DNA from: Candidatus Lustribacter telmatis
Lineage (GTDB): Bacteria; Vulcanimicrobiota; Vulcanimicrobiia; Vulcanimicrobiales; Vulcanimicrobiaceae
NCBI GenBank assembly: GCA_003164045.1
Contig: PLRU01000083.1
Coordinates: 24,427 to 88,426, forward strand
Length of the DNA stretch: 64,000 bases
Direction: 5' to 3'
A model generated the notes under the pieces. It was not told where the DNA came from. It did not search any database and saw nothing but the letters and a program-made list of their open reading frames with translations. The position numbers were made by a program, and so were the translations under genes. Of the stretch, positions 35,560 to 43,094 are shown piece by piece (position 1 is the first letter of the stretch; each line of letters starts with the position of its first letter).

Positions 35560-36536
35560 TCATCACTCGCAGCCCGCTGCGCATCTCGCTCGGAGGTGGC
35601 GGCACCGATCTTCCGTCATACTATCGCGAGCACGGGGGCTTTTTGGTAGCGGCCGCCATCGATCGCTACGTCTACCTCACCCTTCACCAAACATTCGTCG
35701 AAGAGTGCATCATCAAGTATTCAAAGATGGAACGAGTTACGTCCATCGACGACATACGTCATCCGATCATTCGCGAAGCATTGCGCCTCACCGGCACACC
35801 GTGCGCGTCGCTCGAAATTGCGAGCATGTCGGATATTCCAGCCGGGAGCGGGCTCGGCTCATCGGGGAGTTTCACGACCGCCCTCCTCGGCGCGCTTCAC
35901 GCCCTCAATCACGAGATCGTGTCGAAATCACGTCTCGCCGAAGAGGCGTGCCACATCGAGCTCGATGTTCTCGGTGAGCCGATCGGGAAGCAGGATCAGT
36001 TCATTGCCGCGTATGGTAACGTAACGAAGTTTTCGTTCAACCCGGACGATACGGTTACGGTCGAACCACTGCGACTCACCCCTGAATCGCGCGCCAATCT
36101 CGAAGATAATCTCGTCCTGTTCTTTACGGGCTACACGCGCTCGGCTTCCAACATTCTCAAAGATCAAGACGCGCGGACCAAAAGTAACGATCGCGCCATG
36201 ATCGACAACTTACACCGGGTCAAGGCACTTGGCAGACAAAGCGCCGACGCGCTCGAAGCGGGCGACCTGCGCGGATTTGCCGGGCTGATGCACGAGCATT
36301 GGGAGGTCAAGCGACGGCGCGGCGAGATGTCGAACGATCGGATCGACGATTGGTACCGGTTGGGGCGCAAGAACGGAGCGCTCGGCGGTAAGCTGATCGG
36401 GGCCGGCGGAGGCGGCTTCCTGATGTTTTACACCGAGGACAAGACGCGATTGCGCCACGCGATGCGGGAGGCCGGGCTCGCCGAAGTGCGGACCAGTTTC
36501 GATACGCTTGGCACGACCGTCGTGATCTCTAGCTGA
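35556..36536 (+). CDS. hddA: D-glycero-D-manno-heptose 7-phosphate kinase (GHMP kinase)
   Basis: A 326-residue GHMP kinase. The N-terminal motif is RSPLRISLGGGGTDLPSYY, the ATP loop is IPAGSGLGSSGSFTTALLGAL (about residues 93-112), and the third motif is KLIGAGGGGFLMFY. HddA places a phosphate at C1 of heptose-7-phosphate. The call rests on the family look (EPIGKQDQFIAAYGN) and on the immediate neighbours HddC, GmhA and GmhB, which together form the known GDP-D-glycero-alpha-D-manno-heptose pathway. The start overlaps the preceding stop (ATGA). Confidence 0.88.
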   Translation: MIITRSPLRISLGGGGTDLPSYYREHGGFLVAAAIDRYVYLTLHQTFVEECIIKYSKMERVTSIDDIRHPIIREALRLTGTPCASLEIASMSDIPAGSGLGSSGSFTTALLGALHALNHEIVSKSRLAEEACHIELDVLGEPIGKQDQFIAAYGNVTKFSFNPDDTVTVEPLRLTPESRANLEDNLVLFFTGYTRSASNILKDQDARTKSNDRAMIDNLHRVKALGRQSADALEAGDLRGFAGLMHEHWEVKRRRGEMSNDRIDDWYRLGRKNGALGGKLIGAGGGGFLMFYTEDKTRLRHAMREAGLAEVRTSFDTLGTTVVISS

Positions 36537-36538
36537 GC

Positions 36539-37252
36539 ATGTCTCTCCCGGTCGCAATCCTTGCCGGGGGCCTCGGGACGCGGATGCTTCCGCATACCCT
36601 CACCGTGCCCAAGGCCATGATCGAGACTTGCGGCGAACCGTTCGCCGCCCATCAACTGCGTCTGCTCGCTCGAAATGGTTGCCGCAACGTCGTCTTTCTC
36701 GTCGGATACCTCGGTGAAGCCATTGAGGCATTTGCCGGAGACGGGTCGCGCTTCGGATTGAACGTCGCGTACGTTTACGACGGCGACCGGTCATTGGGGA
36801 CGGCCGGAGCCGTGGTGCAAGCGCTACCGCTGCTGGGAGAGGCATTCTTACTCACCTTCGGCGACGCATATCTGCGCGCGGACCACGCTGACGTGGAGCG
36901 GGCGTTCCTGGCGGCGGAAACGGATGGTCTCATGACGATTTTCCGTCCCGGCGAGCGCGGCGAAACGCCGAATGTCGAGTACCGGGACGGCCTCATCGTC
37001 GCTTATGACAAGAAGGCGCGCTCGAAAAAAATGGAGTACATCGACTACGGTCTCAGCGCTTTCCGCGCCCGTGCATTCGCAAACGTCACGCCGGGTTCGT
37101 CAGCCGATTTAAGCGACATTAACCAAGCCCTGATCGCACGTAAGCAGCTTGCGGCCTATGTCGTGGAAGATCGTCCGTTCGAGATTGGGTCACCCGAAGG
37201 ATTGGCAGAGACCGAACGTTTTCTGAAAGGATCGAGGACTAGCAACGAATGA
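36539..37252 (+). CDS. hddC: D-glycero-alpha-D-manno-heptose 1-phosphate guanylyltransferase
   Basis: A 237-residue nucleotidyltransferase of the RmlA/ManC-like group. The nucleotide-binding signature LAGGLGTRMLPHT starts at residue 8, followed by PKAMIETCGEP. GTAGAV and the metal-binding FGDAYLRAD also fit. The expected product is GDP-D-glycero-alpha-D-manno-heptose; nucleotide choice is inferred from the pathway context (HddA, GmhA and GmhB neighbours), not from the sequence alone. Two bases separate it from hddA, and its stop overlaps the next start (ATGA). Confidence 0.86.
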   Translation: MSLPVAILAGGLGTRMLPHTLTVPKAMIETCGEPFAAHQLRLLARNGCRNVVFLVGYLGEAIEAFAGDGSRFGLNVAYVYDGDRSLGTAGAVVQALPLLGEAFLLTFGDAYLRADHADVERAFLAAETDGLMTIFRPGERGETPNVEYRDGLIVAYDKKARSKKMEYIDYGLSAFRARAFANVTPGSSADLSDINQALIARKQLAAYVVEDRPFEIGSPEGLAETERFLKGSRTSNE

Positions 37253-37869
37253 CGGCCGGCGACATCCGCTTTTCCGATACGTTCCTCCGTGAAGCGTCCG
37301 AAATCATCGGCTTGCTGGATCGCGATGCGATCGAAGCCGTAGCGAACACCCTGGCGCGCTCGCGGGCAAACGGTGGCCGGCTTTTCATTCTCGGCGTCGG
37401 CGGAAGTGCGGCCAATGCTTCGCATGCGGTGAACGATTTCCGAAAGATCTGCGGCTTTGAGGCGTATGCCCCCACCGATAACGTCGCAGAACTCACAGCG
37501 CGGACCAACGACGATGGCTGGCCGACGGTATTCGTAGAGTGGCTTCGGACGAGCCGGCTTCGCGCCGAAGACGCGGTGCTCGTGTTCTCCGTGGGCGGCG
37601 GTAACCTCGAGCAGAACGTGAGTCCCAATCTCGTCCGCGCATTGGAGTTTGCGAAGGAACGTGGCGCGGCAATCGTCGGCGTCGTCGGCCGGGACGGAGG
37701 CTATACGAAGCAAGTGGCCGATGCGTGCGTCGTGATCCCGACGGTCAACGCCGCCAACGTGACGCCCCATTCCGAAGCCTTCCAAGGCGTCGTATGGCAC
37801 CTGCTAGTTTCTCATCCGGCGCTCAAGACGTCCGATACGAAGTGGGAGTCGGTCGCCGCAGCAAGGTGA
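37249..37869 (+). CDS. gmhA: Sedoheptulose-7-phosphate isomerase, second SIS protein
   Basis: A 206-residue SIS isomerase. The phosphate-binding loop is ILGVGGSAANASHAVNDFRK, followed by VFSVGGGNLEQNVSPNLVRAL. The C-terminal HSEAFQGVVWHLLVSHPAL has the His, Glu, Gln and second His expected of GmhA-type active sites. It is only distantly similar to the isomerase at 21010. It sits between hddC and gmhB with 4-base overlaps on both sides, so it is assigned the first step of the GDP-heptose route. Confidence 0.87.
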   Translation: MTAGDIRFSDTFLREASEIIGLLDRDAIEAVANTLARSRANGGRLFILGVGGSAANASHAVNDFRKICGFEAYAPTDNVAELTARTNDDGWPTVFVEWLRTSRLRAEDAVLVFSVGGGNLEQNVSPNLVRALEFAKERGAAIVGVVGRDGGYTKQVADACVVIPTVNAANVTPHSEAFQGVVWHLLVSHPALKTSDTKWESVAAAR

Positions 37870-38402
37870 AGCGGGCAGTCTTTTTCGATCGCGATGGCGT
37901 CCTCAACGATGCAGTCGTGCGGCTCGGCCGGCCATATCCACCAGCAAGCGTCGACGAGCTACATATCGATGACGGGGCCTCGAGCAGTCTTTCGGCTTTG
38001 CACGAACGTGGATTCGCGATCGTTGTCGTCACGAACCAGCCCGACGTCGCTCGGGGTACGGCGACCCGGGCGCAAGTTGAAGCGATCAACGGCCGCTTGC
38101 TCGCGAACTTGCCGATCGATGCGCTGTATGTCTGTTACCACGATAACGCCGATGGATGCGACTGCCGAAAGCCAAAGCCGGGAATGCTCTTTGCCGCCGC
38201 CCGGGATCACGAAATCGACCTCGTTCGGTCGTATATGGTTGGCGATCGTTGGTCCGATATCGCCGCCGGGCGCGAAGCAAGGTGCCGAACCGTCTGGATT
38301 GAACGGGGCTATGACGAACCCAAGCCGCAAGAGGCTGACGTTCGCGTGACATCTCTCGTCGCAGCCTGCGATTGGATCCTTGATGACTGCAGCCGAAGCT
38401 AG
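37866..38402 (+). CDS. gmhB: D-glycero-D-manno-heptose 1,7-bisphosphate 7-phosphatase
   Basis: A 178-residue HAD phosphatase. FFDRDGVLND holds nucleophile Asp8 and acid/base Asp10; VVVTNQPDVARG is motif II; KPKPGML and VGDRWSDIAAG supply motifs III and IV. A zinc site typical of GmhB is visible as C90-x-H92 and C98-x-C100, with a shorter loop than in E. coli. It removes the 7-phosphate from heptose bisphosphate, a step needed by both ADP- and GDP-heptose routes. The GTG start overlaps the gmhA stop. Confidence 0.92.
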   Translation: MKRAVFFDRDGVLNDAVVRLGRPYPPASVDELHIDDGASSSLSALHERGFAIVVVTNQPDVARGTATRAQVEAINGRLLANLPIDALYVCYHDNADGCDCRKPKPGMLFAAARDHEIDLVRSYMVGDRWSDIAAGREARCRTVWIERGYDEPKPQEADVRVTSLVAACDWILDDCSRS

Positions 38403-39126
38403 CCGGTACACGCCTTCGATCGAAAATCTTCGCGTCAAGCTTTTCGCCGACGGTGCCGACGTAGCCGGCATCCTCGAGATGCACGCACGCTCGTACATAT
38501 CCGGCTTTACGACGAACCCCACGCTGATGCGCAAGGCTGGGATATCCGACTACGCGACGTTCGCGCGCGAGGTGCTGGCTCACGTAAAAGAGCGCCCGAT
38601 TTCGTTCGAAGTGTTCTCGGATGAGTTCGACGAGATGGAGCGTCAGGCCGAGTCCATTGCAGCTTGGGGTCCGAACGTGTACGTAAAGATTCCCGTGACC
38701 AATTCGCGCGGCGAAACGGCCGAACCGCTGATCAAGCGGCTGTCGGACGCCGGCGTCAAGCTCAACGTTACGGCGCTCATGACCAACGCGCAGGTGCGGA
38801 CCGTCGCAGCCGCGCTGGGCGGTGCGACACCTGCGTACATCTCGCTGTTCGCGGGCCGCATTGCCGACACGGGGCGGGATCCGGTGCCGATGGTGCTCGA
38901 GGCGGTAGAACATCTGCGTCCGACCCCGCGGATCGAGTTGATCTGGGCGAGCCCGCGCGAACTGCTCAACGTATTTCAAGCCGACGCGGCCGGGTGCCAC
39001 ATCATCACGGCAACGAACGATATCCTAAACAAACTCTCCGGCGTCGGTAAGGACCTCAGCGCCTTTTCGCTGGAAACGGTCAAGATGTTTTACGACGACG
39101 CCGCCGCGGCGGGCTTTACGCTTTAG
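38383..39126 (+). CDS. tal: Transaldolase
   Basis: A 247-residue class I aldolase-like enzyme. The TTNPTLMRKAG block is at 43-53 and the Schiff-base lysine is expected at K102 in VYVKIPVTN; NVTALMTNAQ and PAYISLFAGRIADTGRDP follow. The length is that of the small transaldolase/fructose-6-phosphate aldolase group. In this operon it may supply sedoheptulose-7-phosphate or a related sugar phosphate to the heptose enzymes (inference). The ATG at 38383 lies 20 bases inside gmhB; a TTG directly before it is an alternative. The 3' end overlaps the convergent gene by 11 bases. Confidence 0.88.
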   Translation: MTAAEASRYTPSIENLRVKLFADGADVAGILEMHARSYISGFTTNPTLMRKAGISDYATFAREVLAHVKERPISFEVFSDEFDEMERQAESIAAWGPNVYVKIPVTNSRGETAEPLIKRLSDAGVKLNVTALMTNAQVRTVAAALGGATPAYISLFAGRIADTGRDPVPMVLEAVEHLRPTPRIELIWASPRELLNVFQADAAGCHIITATNDILNKLSGVGKDLSAFSLETVKMFYDDAAAAGFTL

Positions 39127-41107
39127 AGAAACGTTTCATGAGCGGTCGCAGCCGCGGGCGGACGAAGCGATACGCAACGAGGCCCTCACGTGCCACGGCA
39201 ACGCTAAGGGCCAGGAGCATCAGCGGTACGAAACTGCCGAGATACTCGGGGCTGAAGCCGGCGGAGAACGTCACCGTGAGGGCGGCCAGAACGAAGATGA
39301 GAAAGCCGCCGCTCAGCATGACCCCGATGCTCAGGATGTCGCCTGCAGACGGGAAGGTGAGCCGTCGCCGGATTGCGGCTCGAGCTGCGCGCAGAAGCAG
39401 CATCAGGGCTCCCGCAATGCAGAAATACGGCACGACGGTGTGATAGAACACGTCGAACGAAAACAACGCCCTTTGCGTGCCTGCATAGTCGTATTGCTGA
39501 AGCGGCTGGTCTTCGGCGTCGAGATGGTAGAGCACCGTGGACGACGAGAAATCGTGGGTCGCCGACGATAGCGGAATTCTCGTTTTGCGATTGTGCGCAT
39601 CGGTTGCGACGATGAAGCAGTCGTCGCCACATGCGGTAGTAATCGAAAAGCGCACGTCGCTGTCGTGCCACGTCCGACGGCCGTTTTTTGCGAGGGCGGC
39701 TGCAACGTCCGCGCTCGGCTGGCGCAGATCGCCTTCAATCGGCTGTTGATCACCCGCGGCACTTTCTATGGTGATCGACGCGGGATGCGCCGTGGCCAGC
39801 CAGCCGCGAAGGTTGTGCCGTTCGAGGGTTATCGATCGCACGACGAAGGCATACATATCTTCGAGGGCCGGATTGGGCAGCGGGATAGAATGCCCGAGCG
39901 AAAACAGCTCGAACGCCGTGGCCATTTGCACGCCGGCACGAAAGTTGGTCCAGATCTCCGGTGCTTCGGCCAGCGTCGGGTTCGGGAAAACGGTTAATGC
40001 CTTGGGGCGGCACTTTATCCGGCCGGAATCGCACGCCGCATCGATTTCGCTCGCGAGCCGCAAATAGAAACTGCGCGCTTCGGCGCCTGACGTATAGTGG
40101 CCGGCCGCGCCGACCGCGTCCCGAAATGCCCACATGAAGAACGACCCCGCATAGTCGTTGCACATATGGATCGAGTACTTGCAGACCATGTTGATCCAGT
40201 TGTGTCCATAGGGGCCCTCGAGCGACGGTTCCAATTCTCGCGCCGCCGGGCTCACGCTATAGGCGATTTCCCGACTCGACTTGGGCACGTAAATCCGTAT
40301 ATCGTTGTTGTCCGATACGATCCGCGCCATGGAGCTGTATGCCGAAACGAACTCGGGCGCTTTCGTTTCTACGACGACGCTCCAGCCGTACATGTGGTGA
40401 TTCATTTTGGCGATCGCTGCGCCGGAGAGATACCAGAACGCCAAGGGGATCGCGAGCGCGAGGACCTTCCAGCGGAAAGCGGGGTCTTTGCGGATGCTTA
40501 AGACATATGCGGCGAGGATCACGAGCACGCAGGGTACGAGCCAAATCGCTTCCTCGCGCGTTAACCAAAAGGCCGCGAACGAGGCGGCGAGCCCGACCCA
40601 CCATTTCAGCAACGCGCGTAGCGGAGCGTGGCGCCGCACGAGAATCCCGAGCGCACACGCCGTCGCCAGCAGTGCGAGACTGTCGTTCACCCCGGAACGC
40701 ATCGCGAGCCAGGCGAGCGACGCGTAGGTCATGGGATTGAAGAAGAGCGCTGCGAAAACGACCGAAAGCAGAATTCCGTTGCGAACGATCGGGCGAATAG
40801 CCAGGCACGCAATCACGCAGGCGGTGGCGTAAAGCAGCAGATTCGCGAACGGAAGCGTCAGGCCGATCTGTTGCACGACGGCGAGATAGATCGGGTAGAA
40901 CGGTTCCTTGATCAGCGTCATGTCGCTGTAGGCACCGAACCAGGCGCCGGCCAAAATCGCGTAGGCGTGACTGACGTAGTTCAGACTATCGTGCGGCGCT
41001 AGGGCCGGCTCGATCCGAATAGCTGAAGTCAGCCACATCTTCGTGAGGATGAGGCCGGTAACGCTCCAAAGGAACACCTTACCGTGATTCAAAGTGGGGC
41101 GAGTCAT
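39116..41107 (-). CDS. Large polytopic membrane protein, GT-C-like
   Basis: A 663-residue protein. An early outside loop has PALAPHDSLNY after the first helix (an Asp where GT-C enzymes have one). About nine helices run to residue 230, then a long periplasmic part, then four more helices near the C-terminus. Within the periplasmic part, LRGWLATAHPASITIES, then LRQPSADVAAAL and a following VRFSI strand, echoes the repeated beta-sandwich of the proteins encoded at 41104-49166. The ATG at 41107 overlaps the preceding stop. Family not recognised; a glycosyltransferase using lipid-linked sugar is a guess. Confidence 0.65.
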   Translation of the reverse strand: MTRPTLNHGKVFLWSVTGLILTKMWLTSAIRIEPALAPHDSLNYVSHAYAILAGAWFGAYSDMTLIKEPFYPIYLAVVQQIGLTLPFANLLLYATACVIACLAIRPIVRNGILLSVVFAALFFNPMTYASLAWLAMRSGVNDSLALLATACALGILVRRHAPLRALLKWWVGLAASFAAFWLTREEAIWLVPCVLVILAAYVLSIRKDPAFRWKVLALAIPLAFWYLSGAAIAKMNHHMYGWSVVVETKAPEFVSAYSSMARIVSDNNDIRIYVPKSSREIAYSVSPAARELEPSLEGPYGHNWINMVCKYSIHMCNDYAGSFFMWAFRDAVGAAGHYTSGAEARSFYLRLASEIDAACDSGRIKCRPKALTVFPNPTLAEAPEIWTNFRAGVQMATAFELFSLGHSIPLPNPALEDMYAFVVRSITLERHNLRGWLATAHPASITIESAAGDQQPIEGDLRQPSADVAAALAKNGRRTWHDSDVRFSITTACGDDCFIVATDAHNRKTRIPLSSATHDFSSSTVLYHLDAEDQPLQQYDYAGTQRALFSFDVFYHTVVPYFCIAGALMLLLRAARAAIRRRLTFPSAGDILSIGVMLSGGFLIFVLAALTVTFSAGFSPEYLGSFVPLMLLALSVAVAREGLVAYRFVRPRLRPLMKRFSKA

Positions 41108-41745
41108 TGGACGATGAACGTGACTTTTGCCGGAGATAACCAATAGTGTTTCTTGTCCGGCGTCAGGCCGGCGATCTCCAAGAGATGCGGCCCCCTGACC
41201 AGGCCTGCCGTCGGCAAGGGAACGCCGTTGAATCCGATGGCGGTCATTGCCGGTGCATTGAACGCCTTGGCAACGTCCGGCCGTAGCACGCCGTATTGAG
41301 CGGTGGCGTCGTACGCCAGGTGATGATCGACGACGATCACGATTCCGGAGAGCGGTTTCTTATCCGCGCCTCCCGCCCACCCGTTAACGTACACCGTGGA
41401 CCCGGCAGCAAAGACGTTCCCAGCGGGGCCTACGGCATGTGTCAGGGCGTCAATCGCGGCCTGAGGCGGTTTCCCCGGCGCGGATGAGAGCCGTACGAGC
41501 GGCGCGTAGGCAACGGGCTTGGCCGGCGCCGCTATTGGAGCAGCTATTGGCGCCGCTGGGGCCGGAGCGACTGCCACCGGTGGCTGGCCGCCGAACAGTC
41601 CTGTTTTCGACCAAAAGACGAGCAGGAAGAGCACTGCTGCCACAGCTCCGCCGGCGTTGTACAGCATAGCCCGCGGAACGACAAGCGAAACAAAAAAGCG
41701 GACCAAGAAGAACGCAATGGTCGCGCCGATGAGAGCTAGCACCAT
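41104..41745 (-). CDS. Membrane-anchored protein with one copy of the locus beta-sandwich domain
   Basis: A 213-residue protein. Two hydrophobic segments lie in residues 1-48, then a Pro/Ala linker with tandem PIAA units (about 52-72). The C-terminal domain carries VYVNGWAGGADKKPLSGIVIVVD, YGVLRPDVAKAF, IGFNGVPLPTAGLVRGPHLLEI and a closing VTFIV strand. That order (G-W-A, D-G or D-H, R-P-D-V-A, G-F, then G-x-H) recurs in the products of 41782-43008, 46138-47118 and 47916-49166. Outside placement of the domain is inferred. Coupled to the downstream membrane protein by ATGA. Confidence 0.72.
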   Translation of the reverse strand: MVLALIGATIAFFLVRFFVSLVVPRAMLYNAGGAVAAVLFLLVFWSKTGLFGGQPPVAVAPAPAAPIAAPIAAPAKPVAYAPLVRLSSAPGKPPQAAIDALTHAVGPAGNVFAAGSTVYVNGWAGGADKKPLSGIVIVVDHHLAYDATAQYGVLRPDVAKAFNAPAMTAIGFNGVPLPTAGLVRGPHLLEIAGLTPDKKHYWLSPAKVTFIVQ

Positions 41746-41781
41746 GCCGACTACGATTGGTGAGCCGACGCAGGTGAGCCT

Positions 41782-43008
41782 TCAGCTCACGATCTGCACG
41801 GTTGCAAGTGGTATTCGGGAGTAGCTGCGCCGCCCGGGCTGGACGATATCGAGGGCAAGCGAATACTCCCCGCTTTCGTAGGCCGGCACTTCGAATGGCC
41901 CCTGAAACCACGTTCCGGCAATTGGCGCCGGCGCAATCCCATCGATTGCGATACGGCGTCCAGCATCAGTTGGATGCCGGTGCGGCGGCAGGGCCGTCCA
42001 CATCGCCGAACGCTCGATGAAGACTTCGTGCGCCGCATCCCCATTTTCGTCGAGCGCCCATCCGTCCACCGAGAAAGCGCCTGGCGGCAGAACGATCTTG
42101 TCGCGCGCCGGCAGCAATATGTCGCGCACCTCCTTCCCGAAAATGCGTAGTCGCGCGGCGAACGCCGGGGTGGAATGGGCAATGCGAGCAGTGAGGGGAA
42201 AGTGCTGCTTTGCGGCAGTGATATCGACGGCAACGGAAACGTCGTTTGGGTAACGGCGCCCGCTTGCGTCGCGCCCGTACAATGCAAAGCGGTGTCGACC
42301 GACGCCGATGACACTGGCGGGAATAAATATCTCGAATCCGAGATGCGCGTTGAGCAGGCCCAGGCCCCTTTTGACGTATCCCGCACCGCTCCACGTCCGT
42401 CCGGTGCCGTCGCTTACCACCATTGTTGCCGCGGCATCTTGAGTCACCGGGTCATAGGTAGTGCCCCGCAGCATGATCGTGGTGTTCGCGTGGAACGGCG
42501 TGCCATACGGAATATGGAGGCCCGTTTCGTAGTCTATTGGGTCTTCGACGTCGATCTGCAGTGCCTGTGGAATGCTACCGCATTCGGGCAGAGCCGAATC
42601 ATGGTGGAACAGCCAAAAGCCGGCGACCCCGCATTCATACCAACCGCCGTCGGCACTCAAAGCGTACATGTGGACTTCGTGATTCCCCGGGAGCAAATCT
42701 TCGGTCGGCATGACGAGTCGAAAACCGATCAATTCTTCCGTGCTCATTTGCGCAGCGACGACGTCGCTCCGCGAAATGCCCGTTTGCGCATCAAACGATC
42801 GAACCAGGTCAAGCAGCGCCGAAACGGCTAGCGGGCGCCCTCCGGTTGCCGGGTCTACGCCCCAGCCGGAAACGAGCAGCGGGGCTCCGATCGGGAGAAC
42901 CGTGGGCCGCTCGTGGTGAATGAGACCCGGCAGCCCGTCTATGTAGTCAACGTAGTCGACAGCGCCAAACGTCGTCCCCGCAATGGCGCCCGGATCGGTG
43001 AGAAGCAA
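41782..43008 (-). CDS. Three-domain beta-sandwich protein, unknown
   Basis: A 408-residue protein starting at TTG 43008 (AAAGGGA lies about 8 bases upstream on this strand). It contains three tandem copies of the locus beta-sandwich: LLVSGWGVDPATGGRP…GISRSDVVAA…IGFRLVMPTEDLLPGNHEV (residues ~40-130), a more divergent copy with IMLRGTTYDP and LGFEIFIP (~170-265), and FSVDGWALDENGDA with a less typical second half (~310-408). There is no signal peptide or membrane segment, so it may be cytoplasmic or leave by another route. Divergent from the GT2 at 43095. A glycan-sensing or glycan-binding role is a hypothesis. Confidence 0.68.
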   Translation of the reverse strand: MLLTDPGAIAGTTFGAVDYVDYIDGLPGLIHHERPTVLPIGAPLLVSGWGVDPATGGRPLAVSALLDLVRSFDAQTGISRSDVVAAQMSTEELIGFRLVMPTEDLLPGNHEVHMYALSADGGWYECGVAGFWLFHHDSALPECGSIPQALQIDVEDPIDYETGLHIPYGTPFHANTTIMLRGTTYDPVTQDAAATMVVSDGTGRTWSGAGYVKRGLGLLNAHLGFEIFIPASVIGVGRHRFALYGRDASGRRYPNDVSVAVDITAAKQHFPLTARIAHSTPAFAARLRIFGKEVRDILLPARDKIVLPPGAFSVDGWALDENGDAAHEVFIERSAMWTALPPHRHPTDAGRRIAIDGIAPAPIAGTWFQGPFEVPAYESGEYSLALDIVQPGRRSYSRIPLATVQIVS

Positions 43009-43094
43009 AACGGATTTCCCTTTAAACTCCGAGAACGGCAGCTTGTTGCTCTCTTACGTCCCCCAAACAATGGCGCACCTCCCGAACGTGGACG

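Noticed and set aside
41521-41585. Short tandem repeat GGAGCAGCTATTGGCGCCGCT-like units
   Set aside because: In frame it simply encodes PIAAPIAAP linker residues of the protein at 41104-41745.
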